Shown: positions 36,719 through 45,760 of the stretch, piece by piece
Position numbering within the stretch: the first letter of the stretch is position 1
How the letters are laid out: each line of letters starts with the position of its first letter
Source of the DNA: Leptolyngbya sp. BL0902
GTDB lineage: Bacteria; Cyanobacteriota; Cyanobacteriia; Phormidesmidales; Phormidesmidaceae
Assembly: GCF_016403105.1 (NCBI RefSeq)
Contig: NZ_CP046155.1
Span: 2,943,906 to 3,007,905 of the forward strand
Reading direction: 5' to 3'
Length of the DNA: 64,000 nt
Notes under the pieces: model-generated
What the model was told of the DNA's origin: nothing
Seen by the model: the letters and a program-made list of their open reading frames with translations, nothing else
Databases searched by the model: none
Translations under genes and position numbers: made by a program

Positions 36719-38110
36719 ATGTCTGACACTTTCCCGGTCAATCAGGTTCAGCACCTTCTAAACCGCCCCCTAACCCATCTAGAATCTACGATTTTGGTGG
36801 CGTCCTGGGAAGGTCGCCGCTATAGCGCGATGGCGAAACAATCGGGATACGGGGAAGAATATTTAAAGCAAATTGGAGCCAAACTTTGGAATGAGCTATC
36901 CAATTATTTTGAGATCACGATAACAAAGAAAAATCTGCGCCTGATCCTCCAACAAAAGTTTCAAGAACAGGAGGATGAAGCCTGCTCAGTGGAGGAGACA
37001 GCCCTAGCGGCCCAGACGCAACCGCTGCCATCGACCACCCATCGGTTTCCATCGGGGCCGTTACCGTCAGATTCCTCGCTCTACATCCATCGCCCCCCCG
37101 CCGAGGCCATCGCCTTTGCTGAAATTGATCAGCCCGGTTGTTTGCTCTGCATCCACGCTCCCCACCGCTACGGCAAAACCTCGCTACTGCGACAACTGAT
37201 GGCCTATGCCCAAAGCCAGCAGTACCGCGCCTGTTTGCTCGATCTCCAGGAGGCCGATGGGCGCATGTTACGGCGGGCCGATTTACTACTGCCCTGGCTC
37301 TGCCATCGCATTGCTGAGGAACTGGGCTTGGCCACGGAGGACGAGATTCCCTGGGATCCGCGTCTGGGGGTAAAGGTGAACTGTGGCCGCTACCTCCAGC
37401 GGGTGGTGCTAGAGCCCACCGAAACCCCGGTGGTGCTGGCTATCCATGCCCTAGAAGTTGGCCTAGGGCAAGCGTCGGTGGCCCAGGATTTGCTGTCGAT
37501 GCTGCGGCTGTGGCACGAACAGGCCCAGGGCACTCCCCTATGGGAGCGGCTGCGCCTGGTTTTGGTCTACGCCACCGATAGCCCCACCGCCTTTACCCAG
37601 CCCACTCCCCAGCCCCTACTATCGAGCGTTGCGCCCATGAACCTGGGCCGATCTCTGGGGTTGCCACCCCTCAGCCTTGATCAGTTTGTGGCCCTGGGCC
37701 ATCGTTACCAGATTGAAGCCTTCCACGATGCCAGCCAGCGCTCTGTCGCCGCTGACCTCTATGAGCTCATTGGTGGCCATCCCTACCTCGCCCACCTCAG
37801 TTGCTATGCCGTCCAACAAGGGCGGCAAAGCTTGCTGGATATTGTCGCCACAGCGGCTACCCCAGACAGCCTTTTTTGGCCCCACCTCCAAGAGCGTCTG
37901 GCCCGTCTCCAGCACTATCCCAAGGCCAGAATGGCCCTGCGGCGGGTGGTGACAGGACGGGGGGTGCGAGTGGAAGGGCTGGCCCTCCATCAACTGATGA
38001 GCCTCGGTTTGGTGCGGGTCGATGATGGGCTGGTGTATCCCCTAGGCGATATCTACCGCCAATTCTTCGCCGCTTACCTCCTAGAGGAAGTAGCGGCTGT
38101 GGCCTCCTAG
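36719..38110 (+). CDS. AAA-like ATPase with vMAP-type helical amino terminus
   Basis: 463 residues from ATG 36719 (a TTG at 36710 is the only upstream alternative). Residues about 5-80 (LNRPLTHLESTILVASWEGRRYSAMA) match the helix-turn-helix-like domain found at the start of vWA-MoxR-associated proteins (vMAP), common in cyanobacteria. A variable linker precedes an AAA_35-type ATPase with P-loop APHRYG-K153-TSLL; LLDLQEADGR and GGHPYLAHL are also typical. These STAND-like proteins are proposed regulators or conflict-system components; no vWA or MoxR gene is near. The stop codon lies in a palindrome shared with the convergent gene. Confidence 0.75.
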   Translation: MSDTFPVNQVQHLLNRPLTHLESTILVASWEGRRYSAMAKQSGYGEEYLKQIGAKLWNELSNYFEITITKKNLRLILQQKFQEQEDEACSVEETALAAQTQPLPSTTHRFPSGPLPSDSSLYIHRPPAEAIAFAEIDQPGCLLCIHAPHRYGKTSLLRQLMAYAQSQQYRACLLDLQEADGRMLRRADLLLPWLCHRIAEELGLATEDEIPWDPRLGVKVNCGRYLQRVVLEPTETPVVLAIHALEVGLGQASVAQDLLSMLRLWHEQAQGTPLWERLRLVLVYATDSPTAFTQPTPQPLLSSVAPMNLGRSLGLPPLSLDQFVALGHRYQIEAFHDASQRSVAADLYELIGGHPYLAHLSCYAVQQGRQSLLDIVATAATPDSLFWPHLQERLARLQHYPKARMALRRVVTGRGVRVEGLALHQLMSLGLVRVDDGLVYPLGDIYRQFFAAYLLEEVAAVAS

Positions 38111-38140
38111 GGGTGGCCTGCGGAGCCTTCGCCCCCTAGG
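38106..38140. terminator. Palindrome joining two convergent stop codons
   Basis: Perfect 8-bp arms (cctagggg 38106-38113, cccctagg 38133-38140) contain the TAG stop of the AAA-like gene and, on the other strand, the TAG of the AMIN-type gene. It could act as a bidirectional terminator, but there is no T-run. Confidence 0.45.
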
Positions 38141-39965
38141 GAACCTGCCAGGTACCGGGTAGGGCTCCCCATTCCTGGGTTTCGGCGGGCATGGTAGCAA
38201 TGGGCATGACGCGGTAAACATCCTGCATCACCTCGGCATAGATCACCTGGTTGGGCTCGATCACCAGCAGTTGCGGGGCGGTGCCCACCGCCGTGGTGGC
38301 CCCAATCAGGGCTCCCCCCAGTAGGCCAATGCCGCCAAAGCCCGTCAGCAGGGTGAGGGCCAACGCCCCCAGCCCAGCGCCCAAGGCCAAGGTGCCGCCG
38401 CTCACTTGGGGCGAGTTGTAAACATAGTCGGAGGTGCTGGCAAAGGGAACCCGCTGGCCGTTGGGCGCAATCAGCATTTGGCTGACCCACTGGTGGCCGT
38501 CGCCGCTGGGCCGAAACTGGCCGATGAGCTGACTGCCTGCCGGGGCCACAAGGCCGTTAGTCATGGGATCGCGGATTTCCGTCTCCAGCACCAGCACTTC
38601 TTGGTGAACAGTGCCCGGATCGAGCGCCAGGGAGGAAGGCCCGGTGTAGCGCAACTCTAAAATGCTGCCAGCGGCAATGAGGGTATCTGGGGCCAAGCGC
38701 CGATCTGGCCCCGGCGGCACGGCCCCCGGCGACAGGCTACCGGGCAGCGGCTGTCCAAAGGAAAGCGCCGCGTCAGGGCCTACGGCCACGGGGATTGGCT
38801 CTACGCTGGGCGGAATCACGACTCCAGCGGCGGCGGTGGGAGGGGTGGGCACGGTGAGAACGGTCGTTGCGGGGGCGGGGGGAACGGTCTCGCTGGCAAC
38901 GGCATCGGGGCGGCTGGGGGGCGGCACCGTCAAAAAGGGTGGATTTTGGGGCGCTGAGGGCAGGCTGGGGCTGGGAGTGGGGCTAGGCCCCGGAGCCGCT
39001 GAGGGCGGTGGGGTGGTGATGGCCGCTGTGGGCACGGGGTTCACCGCAATGGCCTGACCGCCATTGTCTTGATCGATGGCGGCAGGATTCAGGGTTGCCG
39101 GATCGGGGGTGGGGGGAAGGATCTGGGGTTGAACGGTCGATGGGGCGGAGGTCGGCAGCGGGGGCAGGCTCGCGGTCGGTGGGGCGTCTGGGCTAGGGGC
39201 TGGGGTTGCCGTGGGCGCAGGCACCTGGGCAACGGGCTGGGCTGGGGCCACCGTTGGGGCTGGAGTGACCGCCGGGTTAGCAATGGCCACGCCCACCGCC
39301 GCATCCAGCTCTTCTAAGCTGGGCACCGACACCTGCTCCGTCACCGTGGGCAGGCCCAGGTTAAAGGGATCGATGGCCAGGGTTTCCGGCAGGGTGTTGA
39401 AGGCGTCCAAATTGGCAGGCCGCATCAGGTTCGCTGCCGAGATGCTGAGCCGTCCTACCCCGGTGTAGGGCCAGTTGAGGTTGGGGTCAGCGGGGAGCGG
39501 CGGCAATTCCACAATCATGGCAGGGGGAGCCTCGCTAGCCTGGGCCACCGGGGCAAGTTGGGGCGCATACACCCAGCGGGTTTGCCCCGCCGCTTCCACC
39601 GCCACCAGTTGCCCCGGATCAGCTTCTAGGGCCACCCCTGGGGCTAGCACCAGCACAATGTCCACCGCATTATCCCTAGGCAGCAGTTGGATCCGTTGGA
39701 TGGGGCCATCGTAGGTGGCGGTGGTAGCAACCGTCCCCAGTTGCGTATTGGCCAGGGTGATCACCAGGCGATCCGAGGTCGGCGTTACCGTGGATTGCGG
39801 CACTGTCCCCGCTGGCAGGATGAGGGTCAACTGTTGGGTTGCTGGGTCAAATTGCCAATCGACTAAGCTCTCTGCCCGCACCGCCGGACAGTAGGCCACC
39901 AGTGCCGCTAGGGCAACCCCAGGCACGACGGCAGAACTCAAGCGGGACGGAGTAAACCATTGCAT
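38136..39965 (-). CDS. AMIN-type periplasmic protein with Pro/Ala-rich linker
   Basis: 609 residues. A signal peptide (about 1-31, ending PAVRA) leads to a beta-rich AMIN-like domain (about 32-145; LVDWQFDPATQQLTLILPAG), a long low-complexity Pro/Ala/Thr linker (about 225-400) and a conserved end (about 415-600). The end has a Gly-rich membrane-like stretch (GGTLALGAGLGALALTLL) and resembles the TrbI/VirB10 outer barrel: LIAAGSILELRY, PAGSQLIGQFR. AMIN domains bind peptidoglycan and target envelope machinery. The combination suggests an envelope-spanning structural protein; partner unknown. Confidence 0.7.
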   Translation of the reverse strand: MQWFTPSRLSSAVVPGVALAALVAYCPAVRAESLVDWQFDPATQQLTLILPAGTVPQSTVTPTSDRLVITLANTQLGTVATTATYDGPIQRIQLLPRDNAVDIVLVLAPGVALEADPGQLVAVEAAGQTRWVYAPQLAPVAQASEAPPAMIVELPPLPADPNLNWPYTGVGRLSISAANLMRPANLDAFNTLPETLAIDPFNLGLPTVTEQVSVPSLEELDAAVGVAIANPAVTPAPTVAPAQPVAQVPAPTATPAPSPDAPPTASLPPLPTSAPSTVQPQILPPTPDPATLNPAAIDQDNGGQAIAVNPVPTAAITTPPPSAAPGPSPTPSPSLPSAPQNPPFLTVPPPSRPDAVASETVPPAPATTVLTVPTPPTAAAGVVIPPSVEPIPVAVGPDAALSFGQPLPGSLSPGAVPPGPDRRLAPDTLIAAGSILELRYTGPSSLALDPGTVHQEVLVLETEIRDPMTNGLVAPAGSQLIGQFRPSGDGHQWVSQMLIAPNGQRVPFASTSDYVYNSPQVSGGTLALGAGLGALALTLLTGFGGIGLLGGALIGATTAVGTAPQLLVIEPNQVIYAEVMQDVYRVMPIATMPAETQEWGALPGTWQVP

Positions 39966-40112
39966 CGGTGCGTCCTCAAAACCCTACGTTAGGCTAACGG
40001 CAAGGGGGAAATTGGCCCAGGCTGTCCGCAAGACGCTGCTCTTCGCCCTTGCTCACCTTGGCCCTCGGCAGACCGATCCCCGAAAAACCTAACTAAGAAT
40101 ACGCACAATTTC

Positions 40113-40138
40113 TAAAAAAGCAAGCCCCACAGGGGTTG
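40113..40138 (-). terminator. Terminator after the ArsR-family gene
   Basis: On the minus strand, cccc-tgt-gggg (40135 to 40125) is followed by cttgc and a run of six T. Short but GC-only stem, correctly placed just after the regulator stop codon. Confidence 0.55.
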
Positions 40139-40176
40139 ATTTTGCCCATGGCTGGCTTGGGGTGCCCTAGAACCCC

Positions 40177-40524
40177 CTATTGCCGCCCCGCCAAACTAAA
40201 GTTTCGGAACTGCTTGGCCTGCTCCTCAATCCGAGAGGCAATGCGATCACAGACCATGCCACAGAGGTCAAAAATCAAGTCATCGGCCACACTGTAGTAG
40301 GCGGAGGTACCCTCGGTGCGGCGGTTGAGGATGCCTGCTTGCAGCATCACCTTCAAGTGTTTAGACACATTGGCCTGACTGGTTTGGGTGGCGTCTACCA
40401 GTTCTTGCACGCACTTTTCCCCGTCGCGCAGCAGGTTGAGAATGCGCAAACGCATGGGCTCGCTCAGGACGCTGAAGTATTCAGCTACCTGCTGTACCAC
40501 TTCGGGTGGAACGGTATCAACCAC
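40177..40524 (-). CDS. ArsR/SmtB-family transcriptional regulator
   Basis: 115 residues, winged helix-turn-helix. LSEPMRLRILNLLRDGE and the recognition helix QTSQANVSKHLKVMLQAGIL are diagnostic, with wing GTSAYYSV. Cysteines are C38 (EKCVQEL, the alpha-3 position of ArsR metal sites, but without the second Cys of ELCVCDL), C88 and C92 near the end. It might sense metal or redox state through C38/C88/C92, but a known metal site is not complete. Divergent from phytol kinase with ~210 bp between; no operator identified. Confidence 0.88.
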   Translation of the reverse strand: MVDTVPPEVVQQVAEYFSVLSEPMRLRILNLLRDGEKCVQELVDATQTSQANVSKHLKVMLQAGILNRRTEGTSAYYSVADDLIFDLCGMVCDRIASRIEEQAKQFRNFSLAGRQ

Positions 40525-40734
40525 AGTTCTTTTTGGCCAGCTAGAAGGAATTTAACCCATCTTAACAACTAACGCCCTGTCGTAAATGGGGCCGGGGCAA
40601 TGCGCCCTCTACGCAGGCGCACCCAGGGCGGAAAATGAGGCACGGTCTATTTCTAGCCTCAAGGTGTAAAGCGCTCCCGTCGCTAAGTTTGGTAAGGTCT
40701 AGAAACCTCCTGCTGCTGTACTGAGTGCCCTGCC

Positions 40735-41403
40735 ATGTTGCTGACTGCCCTAACCCAAATTGGCATTGTGCTGACCTGGCTGGGGCTGGTGGGCGGGGCC
40801 GCCGAGGCGGTGCGACGGTTTACCTCCGCCAATCCTGAAGTGACTCGCAAAATTGTTCACATTGGGGCAGGGCAGGTCATTGTGCTGGCCTGGTGGCTGC
40901 AAACCCCCACCTGGATGGGAATTGTGGCGTCGGCGCTGTTTAGTGGGGTGGCGCTGCTGTCCTACCGCTATCCCATTTTGCCGGGAATCAACGGCGTGGG
41001 CCGTCACAGCCTGGGCACCTTTTTCTATGCCGCCAGCATTGGCCTGCTCACCGCTGCCTTTTGGCCCAGCGGACAGCCCCAATACGCCGCCCTCGGCATT
41101 CTGGTGATGACCTGGGGCGATGGTCTCGCGGCCTTGGTGGGGCAAAACTTTGGCCGCCACCCCTACCAGGTGTTGGGCAGCAAAAAGAGCTGGGAAGGCA
41201 GTCTCACCATGCTGGTGGCCAGTGGGGTGGTCTGCCTGCTCGTGCTCGGCGTCAGTGCCGGGTTTACCGCATCGGTTGTCACCACGGCCATCCTCGTCGC
41301 CCTGTCCGCCACCCTGCTAGAAACTCTGTCGTTCTACGGGTTGGATAACCTCACAGTGCCCCTGGGGAGTGCGGTGCTGGCCTATGGGTTAATGGGCCTA
41401 TGA
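40735..41403 (+). CDS. Phytol kinase / dolichol kinase-like membrane protein
   Basis: 222 residues, about six hydrophobic helices. [40 protein letters not shown] and [13 protein letters not shown] are the conserved cytoplasmic loops of the CTP-dependent phytol/polyprenol kinase family (plant VTE5). In cyanobacteria it would phosphorylate phytol released from chlorophyll so it can be reused for tocopherol or chlorophyll. Its 3' end overlaps the convergent oxoprolinase gene by 22 bp. Confidence 0.88.
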   Translation: MLLTALTQIGIVLTWLGLVGGAAEAVRRFTSANPEVTRKIVHIGAGQVIVLAWWLQTPTWMGIVASALFSGVALLSYRYPILPGINGVGRHSLGTFFYAASIGLLTAAFWPSGQPQYAALGILVMTWGDGLAALVGQNFGRHPYQVLGSKKSWEGSLTMLVASGVVCLLVLGVSAGFTASVVTTAILVALSATLLETLSFYGLDNLTVPLGSAVLAYGLMGL

Positions 41404-44400
41404 CCAAAACCGCCGCCCCCCGGTGTGGCAATGCACAGTTGGTCGCCCGGTTCCATCGCCACCGTGGCCTGTCCCGGTAGGGTTTCCACCGTTCCATCGG
41501 CGCGAATCACGGTATTTTCACCCACCTGCCCCGGTTCGCCCCCTGCCAGACCAAAGGGCGGCACTTTACGGTGATTAGAGAGAATCGCCGCCGTCATCGG
41601 TTCTTGAAATTCAATCTGCCGAATCATGCCATTGCCGCCGGGATATTCCCCGGCCCCGCCGCTGTGGGGCCGAATGGCAAACTGCCGCAGCCGCACCGGA
41701 AACCGCCATTCCAGCACCTCCGGGTCGGTGAGGCGCGAGTTGGTCATGTGGGTGTGGACGGCATCGGTGCCCGCAAACCCCGGCCCAGCCCCCGATCCGC
41801 CGCAGAGGGTTTCATAGTACTGATACTGGGCATTGCCAAAGGTGAGGTTGTTCATGGTGCCCTGGGAAGCCGCCATCGCCCCCAACGCCCCATAGAGCGC
41901 ATCCGTCACCGCCTGCGACACCTCCACATTGCCCGCCACCACCGCCGCCGGATAGGTCGGATTCAGCATCGACCCGGCTGGGACGAGGATTTCCAACGGT
42001 TTCAGACAGCCCGCATTGAGGGGAATGTCATCCTCCACCAGGGTTCTGAACACATACAGCACCGCCGCCTTTGTCACCGCCAAGGGCGCATTAAAATTGT
42101 TGGGCCGTTGCGAAGAAGTCCCCGAAAAATCAATCTGGGCGCAACGCTGGGCACGATTCACCGATACCCGCACCACAATCTGACTACCGTCATCCATCAA
42201 ATAAGAGAACTGACCATCCTGAAGCCGATCAATCACCCGCCGCACACATTCTTCAGCATTATCTTGAACGTGCTGCATATAGGTTTTAACTGTGGCAAGG
42301 TCATAGCGATTCACCAGTTTTTGGAGTTCCTGTACACCCTTTTCATTCGCCGCAATCTGAGCCTGAAGATCCGCAATATTTTGCACCACATTTCGCACAG
42401 GATAGGCCGCTGTGGTGAGGATTTCCCGTAATTCTTCCTCCAAAAAGCGACCCTGATCCACAAGCTGAACACTATCCAACAACACCCCTTCTTCCTCAAT
42501 GGAGGTGCTATCCGGCGGCATAGAACCGGGGGTAATTCCGCCAATATCCGCATGGTGTCCACGGGAAGCGACGTAGAACTGGGGAAGTCGGGAGTCGGGA
42601 GTTGGGTAGGGGCGAGGTCTTCTCGCCCCTGAAAGTTGAGGATCAGGAGTCGGAGAATCTAGAAAAACCGGGGTGATGACGGTGATATCTGGTAAGTGAG
42701 TGCCGCCGTTGTAGGGATTATTTTGCAGGTAAACATCCCCAGGTTTGAGATCTTTGCCTTTAGCCTCAATCAAACTCCGCACACTTTCACCCATAGAACC
42801 CAAGTGAACAGGAATATGGGGTGCATTGGCCACAAGTTGACCCTGTTGGTCGAATACCGCACAGGAAAAATCCAATCGTTCTTTAATATTCACCGAATAG
42901 CTAGTATTTTGCAGCGTCACCCCCATTTCTTCCGCCACTGCTCGGAAGAGGTTGTTAAAGATTTCTAACAAAACGGGATCGGGAGAGATTGGGGAGTCGG
43001 GATTCGAGAGTCGGGATTCGGGAGTGTTCTCTGTGAAATTCTCGCCTTTTTGCACGTTGAATTTTGAATTTTGAATTTCCTTCCCTTCCGCCTTCAAAAT
43101 CAAATGTCCCTTAGCCGTAAAAGTCGCTTGCCAATGAGGTTCAACCACATTGGTTCCCGTCGGTTCAATAATCAACGCAGGGCCAGAAATCACATCCCCA
43201 GGACAGAGATCATCCCGGTGATAAACGGGCGTATCGTGCCAAGTATCGGCGGTGTAAACCGAGACAGTGGTTTTGGGAACCAAGGGCGTGGTACGGGGCT
43301 TAGATAACTCCGGTTCTGCTGGGCTGTGGGTGTGGCCGATCACCTCAACCGTGGCCGTATCGACGATCAGGCGCTTGTCTTCCTGGGCAAACCCATATCG
43401 CTGCCGATGCAACGTTGTGAACTGTGCCGTCATCTCCGCAACGCTGCCAAAATCCAGCGCCAGAGTGGAATCTGTGCCCTCGTATTTCAACAACAGGCGG
43501 GGCAGGAGTTGAGGTGAGTCGGGAATCGGGAATCGGGAGTCGGGAGTCGGAAATTCCGAATCAGTCCTCTCCAACTCTTGTCCCCCTCTCCCCATGGGAG
43601 AGGGGCTAGGGGTGAGGGCTGCCAAGGACTGGGGCGCGAGGGACTCAAACCCCTGCTGGGCTAACTCCTCAAGTCCCCGATCTGCCAAGGACTTCAGCAC
43701 TCGTTGAATTTCGGGTAATGTCTCTTCACTCAGGGGTCGTTCTACCGATTGTTCGTGGAGCGACCGCACATCCGCCAAGCCCATGCCATAGGCCGACAGC
43801 ACCCCGGCATAGGGATGGATGAACACCTCGGTCATGCCCAGCGCTTCGGCAATCAGGCAGGCGTGTTGTCCTCCGGCTCCGCCAAAGCAGCAGAGGACGT
43901 AATCGGCCAGGTCGTAGCCCCGCTGCACCGAGATTTTTTTGATGGCGTTGGCCATTTTTTCCACCGCAATGGCCAGAAACCCTGCGGCGACCTGTTCGGG
44001 GCTACGGCTGTCCCCCGTTTGGGCGTGGATGTCCTCGGCCAAGGCGGTGAACGTTTGCCGCACCATGTCCGCATCCAAGGGCAAATTCCCCGCAGGGCCG
44101 AAGACCTGGGGGAAAAACTCCGGCTGAAGTTTGCCCACCATCACATTGCAGTCCGTCACTGCCAGCGGCCCCCCGTGGCGATAGCAGGCTGGCCCCGGAT
44201 ACGCCCCCGCCGACTCTGGCCCCACCCGATAACGGCTACCGTCGAAACTCACAATCGAGCCGCCCCCCGCCGCCACGGTATGAATCGCCATCATCGGAGC
44301 CCGCAGCCGCACCCCCGCCACCTCGGTTTCCAAGGTGCGCTCATACTCACCCCGATAGTGGGACACATCCGTGGAGGTGCCGCCCATATCAAAGCCGATG

Positions 44401-45431
44401 ATGCGGTCGTAACCCGCCTGCCCACTGGTTTGCACCGCCCCCACAATGCCCCCCGCAGGCCCAGAAAGAATGCTGTCCTTGCCCTGAAAAAAATCCGCAT
44501 CGGTCAATCCGCCGTTGGATTGCATGAACATGATGCGGGGGAATCGGGAGTCGGGTAGGGGTGAGGTCTCCTCGCCCGTAGGACTTAGGAATCGGGAGTC
44601 GTGAATCGGGAGTCGTGAATCGGGAGGCGGGAGGCGGGAGGCGGGCTTATCCAACTCCTGTCCCCCTCTCCTCGTGGGAGAGGGGCTAGGGGTGAGGGCC
44701 TCCGGGGCATCCGCCTGCAACTGTCCCGCCACCCGCTCCACATACCGCCGCAAAATGGGCGACAGGTAGGCGTCTACGACGGTGGTATCCCCTCGGCTGA
44801 TCAGTTTGATGAGCGGACTAACTTGATGAGACAGGGAAACCTGGGTAAAGCCGACCGCACGGGCGATTTCACCCAACCGTTGCTCATGGGTGGGATAGCG
44901 GTAGCCATGCATGAGGACAATCGCGCAGGAACGAATGCCGCTGGCGTAGGCACCCTGAAGCTCCTGGCGTAGGCGATCTTCTTCGGACGGGGTGAGCGGC
45001 GTCAGGATTTCCCCTTGGGCGCTGATTCGCTCCTGCACCTCCACCACCCGTTCGTAGAGCATTTCGGGGAGTTGGATGTGGCGGGCGAAAATGTCGGGTC
45101 GATTTTGGTAGCCAATCCGTAGGGCATCGCGGAAACCCTCGGTAATCAGCAGCAACACCCGATCTCCCTTGCGTTCTAGCAGGGCATTGGTGGCCACGGT
45201 AGTGCCCATTTTCACCGCTTCGATGGCTTCGGCGGGGATGGGTTCTGCGGGACTGAGCCCCAACAGATTGCGAATGCCTTGAATCGGCGCATCGGCATAG
45301 CGGTCGGGATTTTCCGACAGCAGCTTGTGAACGACCAAGGTTCCATCGGGGCGGCGGGCCACAATGTCGGTAAAGGTGCCACCTCGGTCAATCCAAAACT
45401 GCCAGCGCTGGGGAGAAGCTAGGACGTCCAT
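41382..45431 (-). CDS. 5-oxoprolinase / hydantoinase A-B fusion with repeat-derived inserts
   Basis: 1349 residues. The amino-terminal HyuA-like half ([35 protein letters not shown]) is fused to a HyuB-like half beginning near residue 820 ([30 protein letters not shown]), as in ATP-dependent 5-oxoprolinase, which hydrolyses 5-oxoproline to glutamate. Hydantoin-type substrates are possible. Four segments do not look like the family: about residues 244-299, 604-640, 783-819 and 924-951. They are rich in PDSRFPI and TPSPSP units and are translated repeat DNA. Subtracting ~155 residues gives a normal length near 1200. The frame stays intact, so a working protein is possible, but this is untested. 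Confidence 0.88.
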   Translation of the reverse strand: MDVLASPQRWQFWIDRGGTFTDIVARRPDGTLVVHKLLSENPDRYADAPIQGIRNLLGLSPAEPIPAEAIEAVKMGTTVATNALLERKGDRVLLLITEGFRDALRIGYQNRPDIFARHIQLPEMLYERVVEVQERISAQGEILTPLTPSEEDRLRQELQGAYASGIRSCAIVLMHGYRYPTHEQRLGEIARAVGFTQVSLSHQVSPLIKLISRGDTTVVDAYLSPILRRYVERVAGQLQADAPEALTPSPSPTRRGGQELDKPASRLPPPDSRLPIHDSRFLSPTGEETSPLPDSRFPRIMFMQSNGGLTDADFFQGKDSILSGPAGGIVGAVQTSGQAGYDRIIGFDMGGTSTDVSHYRGEYERTLETEVAGVRLRAPMMAIHTVAAGGGSIVSFDGSRYRVGPESAGAYPGPACYRHGGPLAVTDCNVMVGKLQPEFFPQVFGPAGNLPLDADMVRQTFTALAEDIHAQTGDSRSPEQVAAGFLAIAVEKMANAIKKISVQRGYDLADYVLCCFGGAGGQHACLIAEALGMTEVFIHPYAGVLSAYGMGLADVRSLHEQSVERPLSEETLPEIQRVLKSLADRGLEELAQQGFESLAPQSLAALTPSPSPMGRGGQELERTDSEFPTPDSRFPIPDSPQLLPRLLLKYEGTDSTLALDFGSVAEMTAQFTTLHRQRYGFAQEDKRLIVDTATVEVIGHTHSPAEPELSKPRTTPLVPKTTVSVYTADTWHDTPVYHRDDLCPGDVISGPALIIEPTGTNVVEPHWQATFTAKGHLILKAEGKEIQNSKFNVQKGENFTENTPESRLSNPDSPISPDPVLLEIFNNLFRAVAEEMGVTLQNTSYSVNIKERLDFSCAVFDQQGQLVANAPHIPVHLGSMGESVRSLIEAKGKDLKPGDVYLQNNPYNGGTHLPDITVITPVFLDSPTPDPQLSGARRPRPYPTPDSRLPQFYVASRGHHADIGGITPGSMPPDSTSIEEEGVLLDSVQLVDQGRFLEEELREILTTAAYPVRNVVQNIADLQAQIAANEKGVQELQKLVNRYDLATVKTYMQHVQDNAEECVRRVIDRLQDGQFSYLMDDGSQIVVRVSVNRAQRCAQIDFSGTSSQRPNNFNAPLAVTKAAVLYVFRTLVEDDIPLNAGCLKPLEILVPAGSMLNPTYPAAVVAGNVEVSQAVTDALYGALGAMAASQGTMNNLTFGNAQYQYYETLCGGSGAGPGFAGTDAVHTHMTNSRLTDPEVLEWRFPVRLRQFAIRPHSGGAGEYPGGNGMIRQIEFQEPMTAAILSNHRKVPPFGLAGGEPGQVGENTVIRADGTVETLPGQATVAMEPGDQLCIATPGGGGFGHRPINP
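42581..42662. repeat. Repeat insert D in the oxoprolinase gene
   Basis: Heptanucleotide gtcggga units plus the palindrome aggggcgaggtcttctcgcc, placed inside the HyuB-like half between ITPVFLD and FYVASRGHH, two conserved parts that are normally close together. The repeat preserves the frame. Confidence 0.75.
42975..43085. repeat. Repeat insert C in the oxoprolinase gene
   Basis: Located in the A-B linker. It combines gtcgggattcg heptanucleotide units with an 8-bp series (ttgaattt repeated near 43057-43078). Translated it reads [12 protein letters not shown] and [11 protein letters not shown]. Confidence 0.7.
43512..43622. repeat. Repeat insert B in the oxoprolinase gene
   Basis: Runs of cgggaat/cgggagt heptanucleotides followed by the palindrome ctctccccatgggagagg. 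The minus-strand translation is [17 protein letters not shown] and [11 protein letters not shown]. Confidence 0.8.
44538..44702. repeat. Repeat insert A in the oxoprolinase gene
   Basis: The largest insert, about 165 bp or 55 codons. It holds heptanucleotide units, the palindrome tctcctcgtgggagagg and a second palindrome of the taggggtgaggtctcctcgcc type. The translation has [16 protein letters not shown] and [12 protein letters not shown]. Confidence 0.8.
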
Positions 45432-45760
45432 TCAGACCTCTGCCAAGTTGTCGGTAGGCTCTTCATTCTATTGAGTTGGGGGAGTCGATGGAATGGGTGA
45501 AGGTTGGGGGGTGTTCGCCCTTGGAATACCAAGTCCTAACCCAAAACACCCTAGGGGCGAGGTCTCCCCGCCCGCTTATGCAAAGGGCACGAACCCAAGG
45601 GGATCTCAGTTGCGCGATGCGGTCGTTTGCCTGAGATTTCCGTCCCCATCGTCTCTATATAACGTTTTGTGGCTACGCTGGAGGGTAGGGACGGGGATCG
45701 GTGAACTCTAGCCTTGGGATCTGCTGTCCGCCATTGCTGCCGTTTGCCTGGAAATGCCCT
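45432..45760. other. Intergenic region with a palindromic repeat
   Basis: 329 bp between divergent genes. It carries another copy of the taggggcgaggtctccccgcc palindrome (about 45551-45573), the same family found inside the oxoprolinase gene. A TATATAAC near 45656 could be a -10 box for the AAA gene, but no matching -35 is seen at the right distance. No gene is recognised here. Confidence 0.5.
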
